DNA from: Chitinophaga pinensis
GTDB lineage: Bacteria > Bacteroidota > Bacteroidia > B-17B0 > Aurantibacillaceae
Direction of reading: 5' to 3'
DNA: 64,000 nucleotides
Assembly (NCBI GenBank): GCA_945860225.1
Contig: CAMAPT010000003.1
Location: 87,613 to 151,612 of the forward strand
Below are positions 37,287 through 46,777 of the stretch, one piece after another. Positions within the stretch are counted from its first letter, which is position 1. The number at the start of each line of letters is the position of its first letter. The notes under the pieces are model-generated. The model was not told the origin of the DNA. It ran no database searches and worked only from the letters and a program-made list of their open reading frames with translations. A program made the translations under genes and the position numbers.

Positions 37287-38606
37287 CTACAAACAATCAA
37301 CTACTTGCTCTAATTTCATGCCCCTAGAGCCCTTGATTAAAATAGTGGCATTAAAAATAGGGTGATTATTTAGAAATAATTTCAAATCCTGACCAGTTTC
37401 AAAAAATTGAAACTTAGAAACTTTGGTTTGAAAAAGCCCAAACTCTTTTCCTACCAAATAAACTTCATCTAAATTTGTCTCCAAAAGTTGTTTGATAATT
37501 TGCTCGTGTTCCTTTTCACTATAATCGCCTAACTCAAACATATCTCCAAGAATGAGCACTTTATTTTTAAGTGGCTGTTCAGCAAAATTTTTAATAGCTA
37601 AATCCATACTACTCGGATTCGCATTATAAGCATCTAAAATAACCGTATTACTATCTGTTTTTTTTATTTGAGAACGATTCATTTCAGGAACATACTGCTC
37701 TAAAGCCTCATTAATTGCCTCTTCTCCAACCCCAAAATAATTTCCTATACAAACAGCACACAATACATTAACAAAATTATAATGTCCGAACATGTGAGTT
37801 TTAACTAATGGTTGAGTATCGAGAGATTGGCCTTTTGTATTCCATTTAAATTCAACAAATTCTGAATTTGACACCATCGCTCCAAAAACATCGCATTCGG
37901 GCTTGTCGCCATAATAAATTTTCGATAATCCTTCACTGAGTTCTTTTAAAACAGTATCATTTTCATTGATGAAAATAGTTCCGTTTTTGAATTTCAAGTG
38001 TTTATATAATTCACTCTTTCCCTTCTTAACTCCTTCTTCACCACCAAAACCCTCTAAATGAGCCTTTCCAATATTAGTAATTACCCCATAATCAGGGTCG
38101 GACAACTCACTTAGCATGGCAATTTCTCCTTGATGATTAGCTCCCATTTCTACAATAGCCATTTCATGAAAGGTGGTTAATGATAAAAGCGTAAGAGGTA
38201 CACCTATATGATTATTCAAATTTCCTTTAGTGGCATACGTCTTATATTTTTTTGATAGCACCGCGTGTATCAACTCTTTATTTGTTGTTTTGCCATTACT
38301 TCCGGTAATACCGATGATAGGAAACTTTAATTGTTTTCTATGGTATTTAGCCAAATCCTGCAGCACTGCTAATACATTGTTTACCAATAATATAGTTGTT
38401 CCATTACTAATATTTTCATCATCCACAATAGCATAACGACATCCACCATCAATAGCTGATTGAGCAAAGGTGTTAGCATTAAAATTATCGCCTTTTAAAG
38501 CAAAAAAAATACTGCCGTGTTCTACTTTTCGAGTATCGGTAGATATTTTTTGGTTACAGTTGATGAATAAACTGTATAATTCTTCCGTGGTTATATATTT
38601 CTTCAT
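37287..38606 (-). CDS. murF: UDP-MurNAc-tripeptide--D-Ala-D-Ala ligase
   Basis: Adds the D-Ala-D-Ala dipeptide to the cytosolic peptidoglycan precursor. The Mur-ligase ATP loop GITGSNGKTT is at residues 99-108. The carbamylated-Lys/central domain (MGANHQGEIAMLSEL, ITNIGKAHLEGFG) and the C-terminal domain (LDAYNANPSSM, LGDMFELG) are all present. At 439 residues it is complete. It lies downstream of gldJ, an arrangement I also recall from flavobacterial genomes. A terminator and a separate -7 box lie between the two, so it is probably transcribed on its own. Confidence 0.95.
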   Translation of the reverse strand: MKKYITTEELYSLFINCNQKISTDTRKVEHGSIFFALKGDNFNANTFAQSAIDGGCRYAIVDDENISNGTTILLVNNVLAVLQDLAKYHRKQLKFPIIGITGSNGKTTNKELIHAVLSKKYKTYATKGNLNNHIGVPLTLLSLTTFHEMAIVEMGANHQGEIAMLSELSDPDYGVITNIGKAHLEGFGGEEGVKKGKSELYKHLKFKNGTIFINENDTVLKELSEGLSKIYYGDKPECDVFGAMVSNSEFVEFKWNTKGQSLDTQPLVKTHMFGHYNFVNVLCAVCIGNYFGVGEEAINEALEQYVPEMNRSQIKKTDSNTVILDAYNANPSSMDLAIKNFAEQPLKNKVLILGDMFELGDYSEKEHEQIIKQLLETNLDEVYLVGKEFGLFQTKVSKFQFFETGQDLKLFLNNHPIFNATILIKGSRGMKLEQVVDCL

Positions 38607-38611
38607 ACATA

Positions 38612-38619
38612 CAAAATTA
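38612..38619 (-). promoter_or_regulatory. Putative -7 element of murF inside the gldJ terminator tail
   Basis: The minus strand reads TAATTTTG, a TAnnTTTG match, ending 5 bases before the murF ATG at 38606. It sits in the T-rich tail of the upstream terminator. No -33 box is evident. It would give a leaderless or nearly leaderless murF mRNA. Confidence 0.35.
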
Positions 38620-38620
38620 A

Positions 38621-38650
38621 AAAGCCCCTTATCATTTGATAAGGGGCTTT
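38621..38650 (-). terminator. Rho-independent terminator after gldJ
   Basis: A 13-bp perfect stem (38621-38633 with 38638-38650, AAAGCCCCTTATC and its complement) with a 4-base loop, followed on the minus strand by TTTTAATTTT. It lies 19 bases past the gldJ stop, between gldJ and murF. Confidence 0.85.
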
Positions 38651-38669
38651 CATATAGTTTTCAACATGT

Positions 38670-40334
38670 CTATTTACTAAATCCAACCGGACTACCTAGT
38701 CTCACCATAGCGCACCTAAATCCTAAATAAGCTGTTGCTTGTCTTTGATCTAAATAACGACGTGTACCAGGGTTTAACCAATAAGCCCTATCTCTCCAAC
38801 TACCTCCTTTAAATACACGAGACTTATCATTAATTAAAGAGAATTTTGCGTACTCATACATTAATTTATCGGCCTTGTCACTGTAAGCTTCCTCACCTTC
38901 ACTAAAATAAAGACTTGAATTGACGTCACCATCTAAATAACTGATGTAATCTGCTGTTTTGTAATTTCTTCTTTCATCCAAATTATCAGATGAGAAAGCC
39001 GTAGACACTTCTCTCCATTTAACCCTTCCCGGTATATCAGATTTACCATCTGCCGGTACGTTCTTGTTACCATTCATTGCATCCAAATCTCCTGCCTTAC
39101 CATTCATAACAGTCAAAATACTATCCGTTACCTCCTCGGCTTCCTTGGAAATACCGTGATCTCCAGGAGCATTTACTTTATGTTTGAATTTTTGGAACAC
39201 AGGACCATCAATATTAGTAGCAATCGTTCCATCTGTACTATCTTTTAACTGGGTAACAAAAACATTACCTCTAAATGGCCTAAACTCATCTGCATCCTGC
39301 ATAGTGCTAGCTCTGTATACATCCATTACCCACTCAGACACATTACCAGCCATATTATACAAACCATAATCATTCGGCCAATAAGAATAAACAGGAGCAG
39401 TTACATCAGCATTATCATTCAAGAATCCTGCGCTACCCATCATGTCGCCATTTCCCCTTACGAAATTGGCGGCAATTTGTCCCATGTATTTTTCATCAGA
39501 ATTACGAACTCCGTGACCGTTCCATGGATAAATTCTGCGATCAGTAATACGTTCACCTATCGTGTTACCAATTAAACCGTAGGCTGCATATTCCCATTCT
39601 GCTTCGGTAGGAAGTCTGTATTTAGGTAAAAATATACCATCTTCCATCTTCACATCCCTTTCAGGATTTTGGTCATCAAAAGAAGGTAATTTTTGTTTTA
39701 ACTGACCTTGCCATTTACCTGATAAGTAAGCTTCCGTACTAAAATAATCCTGATCGGAAGGACTAGGTACATGATCTATTAAACCTTCACGAATTAAAAT
39801 AAACTCATTCACGCGGTCTGTTCTCCATGCACAAAATTCGTTAGCCTGCAACCAATTTACACCAACTACCGGATAATCTCTATAAGATGGGTGACGTAAG
39901 TAATACTCCACATAAGGTTCGTTGTAAGCTAATTTTTCTCTCCAAACCAATGTATCAGGCAAAGCCTTATAGTAAATATCAGGAAAAGTTGGTCCAAAAA
40001 CTCTTGCTGTCCACCATAAGTATTCAAGATAAGAAAAATTACTTACCTCTGTTTCATCCATATAAAAAGAAGAAACTGTTACTCTTCGTGGAACATTATT
40101 CCATTCATACGTTACATCTGTTTCACTGCGCCCCATTGAAAATGAACCACCTTCAATTAATACCAACCCAGGACCGGTTTCCTGTTCTTCGTAAGGCATT
40201 TTTTCAAAACCTCCATTATCAGGATCATTGTAAGCCCAACCTGTAATCGGGGAACGCTCATATTCACATGACACCGCCAAAAATGATAATATAATTATCA
40301 TCGATTTTCGACTTTTTATGAAATTAAACTTCAT
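38670..40334 (-). CDS. gldJ: Gliding motility / T9SS lipoprotein GldJ
   Basis: A formylglycine-generating-enzyme-fold lipoprotein of the GldJ/GldK group, needed for gliding and T9SS function in Flavobacterium. It has a lipobox (LAVSC, Cys23), the opening block GWAYNDPDNGGF, then ETGPGLVLIEGGSFSMG and YMDETEVSNFSYLEYL. The paired domain end GGSWRDRAYWLNPGTRRYLD closes it. At 554 residues it is close to flavobacterial GldJ (about 560), which separates it from GldK. The catalytic Cys of true sulfatase-modifying enzymes is not apparent, so it is structural. It follows the PorP/SprF-like gene by 62 bases on the same strand. Confidence 0.92.
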   Translation of the reverse strand: MKFNFIKSRKSMIIILSFLAVSCEYERSPITGWAYNDPDNGGFEKMPYEEQETGPGLVLIEGGSFSMGRSETDVTYEWNNVPRRVTVSSFYMDETEVSNFSYLEYLWWTARVFGPTFPDIYYKALPDTLVWREKLAYNEPYVEYYLRHPSYRDYPVVGVNWLQANEFCAWRTDRVNEFILIREGLIDHVPSPSDQDYFSTEAYLSGKWQGQLKQKLPSFDDQNPERDVKMEDGIFLPKYRLPTEAEWEYAAYGLIGNTIGERITDRRIYPWNGHGVRNSDEKYMGQIAANFVRGNGDMMGSAGFLNDNADVTAPVYSYWPNDYGLYNMAGNVSEWVMDVYRASTMQDADEFRPFRGNVFVTQLKDSTDGTIATNIDGPVFQKFKHKVNAPGDHGISKEAEEVTDSILTVMNGKAGDLDAMNGNKNVPADGKSDIPGRVKWREVSTAFSSDNLDERRNYKTADYISYLDGDVNSSLYFSEGEEAYSDKADKLMYEYAKFSLINDKSRVFKGGSWRDRAYWLNPGTRRYLDQRQATAYLGFRCAMVRLGSPVGFSK

Positions 40335-40396
40335 GTTTTTATTTTTAATTTAAGACTATAACGAAAGTTTGACAAAAAAGTTACAAATATTTTTTT

Positions 40397-41350
40397 TTAA
40401 AAAGATGGACAACTTACAGTTCTGTATTTTTTCTTTTTCGGTCTGCACTCAAACTGAAGTTGCAATGAAACCTCATGAGAACCAGCAGTATTACCCGATA
40501 ATTCAGAAGTTGTAATATCATAGCTGTAACCCAATTTAAAATAATCTGTCTGTACCCCTATCAAAGCTATGAATGCATCTGAATTTCTATACCACAATCC
40601 ACCAACCAATACACCTTTTACAAAATACAGGCCTAGATTCAATTGCGTAAAATCTTGTTGTTGTTGAAATAAAATATTAGGTGAAATATACGATTCATTT
40701 CCTTTTTCTAGAGGAATAATAGCTCCGGCATGAGCCGTAATTTTCATTGGCAACTTAGAGGCACCCTGCAATCCCTCATCAGGTTGCGTAATATGATGAG
40801 CAGCAAACCCAACAAAATAGCGTTTGCTGTAGCCTAACAATCCTGCTGAAAAATCTAAATTATTCTTGGTTTGTGAAGGGATAACTTCATTTGTATTCCA
40901 AACAAAGCCCCTTCTAGCATCAATCATATCACCAAAATTTAATTTACCTCTATCTAACGATTTCTGAAAAAAGCCAGCCTGTAATCCAGCCTTGATAGAA
41001 AAATGTCGAGTAACTGGTAATAAATAAGAGTAAACAGCGCTAGCTTGGGTAGATTTGAGCGTTCCGTTAGCTTGATCGTCTTGGGTAACAATGATTCCTA
41101 GTCCGCCCGTAATAGCATCAACGTGCTGATCGTAAGAAGCACTGTAGGTAACAAACGAACCTGAAACACTAGGCCACTGATTTCTATAGTTCATACAAAT
41201 TCTAGGGCAACGAGCCGTACCCGCAAAAGCTGGATTTAAATATACTGGATTGGCATAAAACTGCGTAAATTGAGGATCTTGGGCCTTTAAATCTTGCCAA
41301 ATTGTAGCAAAAATAACCGTTGAAAGCAGTAATATCAGTTTTTTGGCCAT
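40397..41350 (-). CDS. PorP/SprF family T9SS-associated membrane protein
   Basis: A 317-residue outer-membrane barrel of the PorP/SprF family, whose members dock PKD/CTD-bearing surface proteins or link the T9SS to the envelope. It has a signal peptide (about 1-23, ending LKAQ) and the diagnostic opening DPQFTQFYANPVYLNPAFAG. Next come YRNQWPSVSGSFVTYSASYD and repeated amphipathic strands. It is divergent from porU and upstream of gldJ. Its exact cargo is unknown; the type B protein at 5703-11717 is the kind of substrate SprF-like proteins serve, but the genes are not linked. Confidence 0.88.
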   Translation of the reverse strand: MAKKLILLLSTVIFATIWQDLKAQDPQFTQFYANPVYLNPAFAGTARCPRICMNYRNQWPSVSGSFVTYSASYDQHVDAITGGLGIIVTQDDQANGTLKSTQASAVYSYLLPVTRHFSIKAGLQAGFFQKSLDRGKLNFGDMIDARRGFVWNTNEVIPSQTKNNLDFSAGLLGYSKRYFVGFAAHHITQPDEGLQGASKLPMKITAHAGAIIPLEKGNESYISPNILFQQQQDFTQLNLGLYFVKGVLVGGLWYRNSDAFIALIGVQTDYFKLGYSYDITTSELSGNTAGSHEVSLQLQFECRPKKKKYRTVSCPSF

Positions 41351-41483
41351 GTAAGTTTGTTACTTATAAAGTATTCGTAATCGCAAATGTAACAGTCAAT
41401 TTCGAAAATAAAAACTTTTAGCCAACAATATTTCATTTTCTTTGTCGTTCAATACATGTTATTTTTCATAAAAAACCGGGTAA

Positions 41484-44400
41484 ATGTTATTGACTCTCTA
41501 TAAATCTTTCCTATTTTCCTTCATTTTAAGTTTTTGGTGCTTTTTTTTAACCTATTCTCAAATATCCCAAGTAATTGGTAAAAAAACCACATCAGAAAGC
41601 AGTTCAGTTAGCCATTTGACTTCTAATGATTTGCCTTTTTTAAGCCATACGCATCGAGATGCCAATAAATCTAACCTACCCTACTTATTGGAAAATACGA
41701 CCTTAAGTTCCAATATTACTCCAACATTATATTTAGAAAATTCGCTTATTAGAATTTTAACAACCCGTGAAATAGAAATTATATCTGAATTTAAACATTT
41801 AATTACTAATGATTTCGAAATATCTTATTCCTTTAGCAAAGCCAGATTAGAAGACGTTTTATATGCTAAGATAATTCCTATTAGAATTAATAAAATTACC
41901 GGCAATTACGAATATTTAGAAAGTTACCAAGCAATTTGGCAAACAAATAGCAATCAAAAAAATGTATCCTATTCTTACAAAAAAAATCAACTCGTCAATC
42001 AAGCTAATTCATCGATTTTAGCTACTGGTAAATGGTACAAAATTGGTGTCACAAAAAATGGTGTGTACAAAATAGACAAAACATTCTTGAAAAGTTTAGG
42101 AATGGATGTTTCGACTATTGACCCAAGAAATATCCAAATTTATGGAAATGGGGGAAAACTGCTACCTGAAAAAAACTCCGTATTTAGATTTGATGATTTA
42201 CAACAAAATGCCATTTCTGTCATAGGAGAAAACGATGGCATATTAGATCCTTCTGATTACATACTTTTTTATGGCCAAAGCACAGACACATGGAAACGAT
42301 TACCCGGCTCAAAAATGCCCTTCGATCACCAAAATCATTATTTTAGTGATACCTCATTTTATTTTATAACGACTGACTTAGGGCCAGGAAGAAGGATTGC
42401 TATTCAAAATACCTCTAACAATACTCCTAATATAACCACCAGCACTCAAGACTATTACGACTTTCATGAACAAAATTCAACGAACTTGGTAAAAAGTGGT
42501 CGCGAATTTTATGGAGAAAAATTTGATTTAAATTCATTCTACACCTTTTCTTTCAATGTTCCCAATGCCGCTATTGGCGATAGTATCTATGTTCGCTCTG
42601 GTGTATTATCAAGAAGTGACATTGTTTCAAGCTATGCCGTTAATTTTAACAATGGCTCTTTTACATTTTCATGCTCACCAACAAATACCTCTTCTTATTT
42701 GGCAGATGTTGGATATTTTGGATGGGGAACTAAAGGAGGTATTTTAGGCTCAAGCTTTTTGAATATAACTGTTTCTAAACAAACTACCCAAGCTACCGGA
42801 TGGCTAGATTACATAGTTTTCAATTGTAGAAGGAATTTAGTATTTAATCAAACTCAATTTAATTTCAGAGACAGGAAAACCGTTGTAGGATTAAATTCAT
42901 TTGCTAAATACATCTTAACTAATAATTCAGCTTCGGCACCAACAATTTGGGATGTAAGTAACCCATTAAATGTTAAAGAACAGTTATATAATATGACTGC
43001 AAATATATTGGACTTTACGTGTCCGTCTGATTCTTTAAAAGAGTTTTGCATGTTTTTACCGTCTGAAACTTATTTACCGAAAAGTTATGGATTGATTCCG
43101 AATCAAAATTTACATGCTATTCAACAAGCTGATTTTGTGATTGTTACCCATCCTATGTTTTTACAAGAAGCCAAACGAATTGCTCAAATTCATGAAAAGT
43201 ATGATTCTCTTACTTATGCTATCGCAACTACACAGGAAGTATATAACGAATTTTCTTCTGGAACACCAGACATTGGAGCAATTAGAGATTTTGTAAAAAT
43301 GTTATATAAAAGACCATCAAATTCCAACCAGGCTGCTAAATATTTGTTACTGTTCGGTGATGGTTCTTATAAAAATAAAGATATAAATTCTGTTTCCAAT
43401 ACGGCTCTTATCCCCTCTTTTCAAACATTAAATTCTACCTCATACACTAATTCATTCACAACGGATGATTATTTTGCAATGATGGACGATAACGAAGGAG
43501 ATTTGGCTTATGGCAGTCCTGACTTAGTTGATATTGGGGTAGGAAGATTACCGGTAAAAAATAAACAAGAGGCCATTGCAGTCACCAATAAAATTGAACA
43601 CTATTATAAACGTAATTTTGGTTTTGACCCGTCGGCAATTGAATCATCATATCTCACGTCAGAAACAGACTATCCGCAAGGAGATTGGAGAAATTGGGTA
43701 TGTTTTATAGCAGATGACGAAGATAGAAATGAACATGTTGAACAAGCTAATAATTTGGCAAATAAAGTGTATAATGGAAATAAATTATACAACATAGATA
43801 AAATATTTTTAGACGCCTATGTTCAATCATCCACACCAGGAGGTGATCGATATCCGGATGCGGTGAATGACCTTAATAAAAGAATGGAAAAAGGGGCGCT
43901 TATCGTGAATTATACAGGACACGGAGGCGAACTTGGTTTAGCAGAAGAACGCATTATTGAAATTTCGCAAATTTTAAATTGGACTAATAAGAATAATATG
44001 CCTTTAATGGTAACCGCTACTTGCGAATTCAGCCGATTTGATGATCCTGACAGAACATCAGCCGGAGAATATTGTTTATTAAATGAAAACGGCGGAGCAA
44101 TCGGACTAATGACAACGGTTAGATTAGCATTTTCAAGATTAAACTATATTCTAAATAGTGCCTTTTATGATTATGCTCTATCTCCTATGTCAAATGGGAA
44201 AATGCCTTGCATTGGAGATATATACAGACTTACCAAAAGGCAAATAGGAACGAACGAACAGTATAAAAATTTTGTAATCTTAGGTGATCCTGCTCTAAAA
44301 TTAGCTTACCCTGAACAGAGAATTTACATGTCCTCTATCAATAATCACACACTATCAACTACTTCAAGCGATACATTAAAAGCCTTATCTTTAGTTCAAT

Positions 44401-45398
44401 TGACCGGATATGTGGGCGACATAAATGGGAATAAACTAACTAATTTTAATGGTGTAGTTTATACAACCGTATTTGATAAAGAAACTACTGCTTTTACCTT
44501 AAGCAACGACCCAACATCAAATGTGATGCCTTTTTTACTTCAAAAAAACATCATGTATAAAGGCAAATCAAAAGTAATAAATGGTAATTTTTCTTGTTCT
44601 TTCCTAGTTCCAAAAGACATTTCCTATAATTTTGGTAAAGGAAAAATCAGTTCTTATGCGCATAACGGTATAAATGACGCCAATGGGTATTATGACAAAT
44701 TAGTTATTGGAGGATCTAATTCAGCAGCTCAAAAAGATAATCAAGGACCTGCAATTCATTTATTTATGAATGACAAAAAATTTGTCTCGGGAGGCCTAAC
44801 CAATGAAAATCCGAAAATTTTCAGTGAAATATCAGATTCTAGCGGTATTAATACTATTGGGCTAGGTATAGGACATGATATTGTAGCCATCCTTGACGAA
44901 AATACCAGCAAACCAATCATTTTAAATGATTATTACGTATCCGATTTAAACACCTATCAATCAGGAAAAATCAGGTATCCTTTAAATACATTATCAGAAG
45001 GAAAACATACCTTAAGTTTAAAAGTATGGGATGTTCAAAACAATTCCTCCACCTCTTATTTAGACTTTATTGTTTCTAACAAAGCTGAATTAGCTTTAAC
45101 ACATGTTTTAAATTATCCAAACCCTTTTACAACTAATACCAAATTTTTCGTCGAACATAATCAATGTTGCACATCATTAAAATTATCTATCCAAATTTAC
45201 ACGATTACAGGCAAAATGGTCAAATCTATTCATCAAACAATAAACAGCGAAGGTTTTCGTTTTGATGCGGTTGATTGGGATGGAAGGGATGAATATGGAG
45301 ATAAGTTAGCAAGAGGGGTTTATATATATAAAGTATCAGTTACAGATGGAGGCAAAAAAACAGCCGATAAAATTGAAAAACTGGTAATTTTAAATTAA
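41484..45398 (+). CDS. porU: T9SS sortase PorU
   Basis: A gingipain-like (C25) cysteine protease. At the cell surface it removes the C-terminal sorting domain of T9SS cargo and attaches the cargo to lipopolysaccharide. At 1304 residues it has an N-terminal propeptide/beta region (about 30-520) and the C25 domain with catalytic His813 (NYTGHGGE) and Cys847 (TATCEFSRFDDP). The spacing of 34 is like that of gingipains. A C-terminal domain of FlgD/CTD type (YPNPF...KLARGVYIYKV) follows. An N-terminal hydrophobic segment (about 8-25) is the export signal. It forms a unit with porV, 54 bases downstream. Confidence 0.93.
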   Translation: MLLTLYKSFLFSFILSFWCFFLTYSQISQVIGKKTTSESSSVSHLTSNDLPFLSHTHRDANKSNLPYLLENTTLSSNITPTLYLENSLIRILTTREIEIISEFKHLITNDFEISYSFSKARLEDVLYAKIIPIRINKITGNYEYLESYQAIWQTNSNQKNVSYSYKKNQLVNQANSSILATGKWYKIGVTKNGVYKIDKTFLKSLGMDVSTIDPRNIQIYGNGGKLLPEKNSVFRFDDLQQNAISVIGENDGILDPSDYILFYGQSTDTWKRLPGSKMPFDHQNHYFSDTSFYFITTDLGPGRRIAIQNTSNNTPNITTSTQDYYDFHEQNSTNLVKSGREFYGEKFDLNSFYTFSFNVPNAAIGDSIYVRSGVLSRSDIVSSYAVNFNNGSFTFSCSPTNTSSYLADVGYFGWGTKGGILGSSFLNITVSKQTTQATGWLDYIVFNCRRNLVFNQTQFNFRDRKTVVGLNSFAKYILTNNSASAPTIWDVSNPLNVKEQLYNMTANILDFTCPSDSLKEFCMFLPSETYLPKSYGLIPNQNLHAIQQADFVIVTHPMFLQEAKRIAQIHEKYDSLTYAIATTQEVYNEFSSGTPDIGAIRDFVKMLYKRPSNSNQAAKYLLLFGDGSYKNKDINSVSNTALIPSFQTLNSTSYTNSFTTDDYFAMMDDNEGDLAYGSPDLVDIGVGRLPVKNKQEAIAVTNKIEHYYKRNFGFDPSAIESSYLTSETDYPQGDWRNWVCFIADDEDRNEHVEQANNLANKVYNGNKLYNIDKIFLDAYVQSSTPGGDRYPDAVNDLNKRMEKGALIVNYTGHGGELGLAEERIIEISQILNWTNKNNMPLMVTATCEFSRFDDPDRTSAGEYCLLNENGGAIGLMTTVRLAFSRLNYILNSAFYDYALSPMSNGKMPCIGDIYRLTKRQIGTNEQYKNFVILGDPALKLAYPEQRIYMSSINNHTLSTTSSDTLKALSLVQLTGYVGDINGNKLTNFNGVVYTTVFDKETTAFTLSNDPTSNVMPFLLQKNIMYKGKSKVINGNFSCSFLVPKDISYNFGKGKISSYAHNGINDANGYYDKLVIGGSNSAAQKDNQGPAIHLFMNDKKFVSGGLTNENPKIFSEISDSSGINTIGLGIGHDIVAILDENTSKPIILNDYYVSDLNTYQSGKIRYPLNTLSEGKHTLSLKVWDVQNNSSTSYLDFIVSNKAELALTHVLNYPNPFTTNTKFFVEHNQCCTSLKLSIQIYTITGKMVKSIHQTINSEGFRFDAVDWDGRDEYGDKLARGVYIYKVSVTDGGKKTADKIEKLVILN

Positions 45399-45401
45399 TC
45401 A

Positions 45402-45409
45402 TATCTTTG
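45402..45409 (+). promoter_or_regulatory. Possible internal -7 element before porV
   Basis: TATCTTTG, a full TAnnTTTG match, just after the porU stop and 43 bases before the porV ATG. No convincing -33 box lies at 19-21 bases, so it may be chance. If real, porV could be expressed above porU. Confidence 0.3.
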
Positions 45410-45452
45410 AGACTGCTTTTTTAAGATTACAATAATCACGACGACGATTAAT

Positions 45453-46718
45453 ATGCAACAACGAATCATAGGAACATTAGGAATAGGAACGATTATCTGC
45501 ACACAGGCAATTGGTCAAACAACAAATTCTTCCAAATTAACCACACAAGACCTAAGCGGAAGAGTAAATACCATCACAACAGCTGTGCCTTTTTTACTAA
45601 TTGCTCCTGACTCTAGACAAGGTGGCATGGGAGAAGCGGGTTCAGCAACTCCCACTGACGGTAATAGTATTCATTGGAACGTTGCAAAAATGATTTTCTC
45701 AGAAAAGAAAGGCGGTGCCGGTATTTCTGTAACTCCTTGGTTAAAACAATTAGTTCCGGATATTTACCTTTATTATGTTTCCGGTTATAGTAAAATTAGC
45801 AAAACACAGGCTATTGGTGCTTCTTTGAGGTATTTTTCACTTGGAAATATTACATTTACTGATATTGTTGGAAATACAACTGGGCAATTCAGACCAAACG
45901 AATTTGCTTTAGATTTCGGCTATTCACAAAAATTATCACAAACGTTATCTGCCGGATTAGCTGCTCGCTATACGCGATCGAATTTAACCGGAAACTACAC
46001 ATTAAGCAATGGTCAGCCCACTAAACCCGGAACAGCCGTTTCTGTTGATGTTGGATTATACTATCAATCTCAAAAATTTAAAATAAACGACAAAAAAGCA
46101 ACAGCCAGCCTAGGTTTAGTATTTACTAACATTGGCCAAAAAATTTCATATTCAGTCAAAAAAGATTTTATACCAATGAATATGCGTTTGGGTGGTGGCC
46201 TAAAATTTGATCTGGATGAAACAAACACATTTGGTATTTATGGAGATTTAAATAAATTACTAGTGCCAACTCAACCAATTTACCAAAAAGCATTAGATTC
46301 TCTCGGAAATGAAACGTCAGTTGACGCCATTGATCCAGCTACCGGAGAAAAAATTATTGCAGCAGGAAAAAATCCCAATGTGAGTGTAGCAAAAGGCATC
46401 ATTCAATCATTTAATGATGCTCCTGGTGGAGGTAAAGAGGAATTAAATGAAATTAACTGCAGTATTGGCTTTGAATATTGGTATGCCAAAACTTTTGCTG
46501 TAAGAGCCGGCTATTTTAACGAAGCCAAAACTAAAGGTAATCGTAAATTTTTTACTGCAGGCATTGGATTACGTTACAACGTTTTTGGGTTAGATATGGC
46601 TTATTTAATCCCGCTCACACAACGCAATCCTTTGCAAAACACACTTCGTTTTACGCTCACGTTTGACTTTGATGCTTTCAAAGATCAAAATGGAGATACT
46701 CCAAAATCTGCCGACTAG
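45453..46718 (+). CDS. porV: T9SS outer-membrane shuttle protein PorV
   Basis: A FadL-like outer-membrane barrel that collects T9SS cargo from the translocon and presents it to PorU. The 421-residue protein has a signal peptide (about 1-21) and the diagnostic N-terminal block AVPFLLIAPDSRQGGMGEAG. The HWNVAKM motif and a barrel with FALDFGYS and FRLTFDFD-type strands follow, the latter closing the C-terminus. It directly follows porU, the common PorU-PorV pairing. Confidence 0.93.
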   Translation: MQQRIIGTLGIGTIICTQAIGQTTNSSKLTTQDLSGRVNTITTAVPFLLIAPDSRQGGMGEAGSATPTDGNSIHWNVAKMIFSEKKGGAGISVTPWLKQLVPDIYLYYVSGYSKISKTQAIGASLRYFSLGNITFTDIVGNTTGQFRPNEFALDFGYSQKLSQTLSAGLAARYTRSNLTGNYTLSNGQPTKPGTAVSVDVGLYYQSQKFKINDKKATASLGLVFTNIGQKISYSVKKDFIPMNMRLGGGLKFDLDETNTFGIYGDLNKLLVPTQPIYQKALDSLGNETSVDAIDPATGEKIIAAGKNPNVSVAKGIIQSFNDAPGGGKEELNEINCSIGFEYWYAKTFAVRAGYFNEAKTKGNRKFFTAGIGLRYNVFGLDMAYLIPLTQRNPLQNTLRFTLTFDFDAFKDQNGDTPKSAD

Positions 46719-46777
46719 TTTTTTAATTTTTATAGCCATTTGCAAAAGATGGTTATTAATTAATTCGACCTTTTTGT

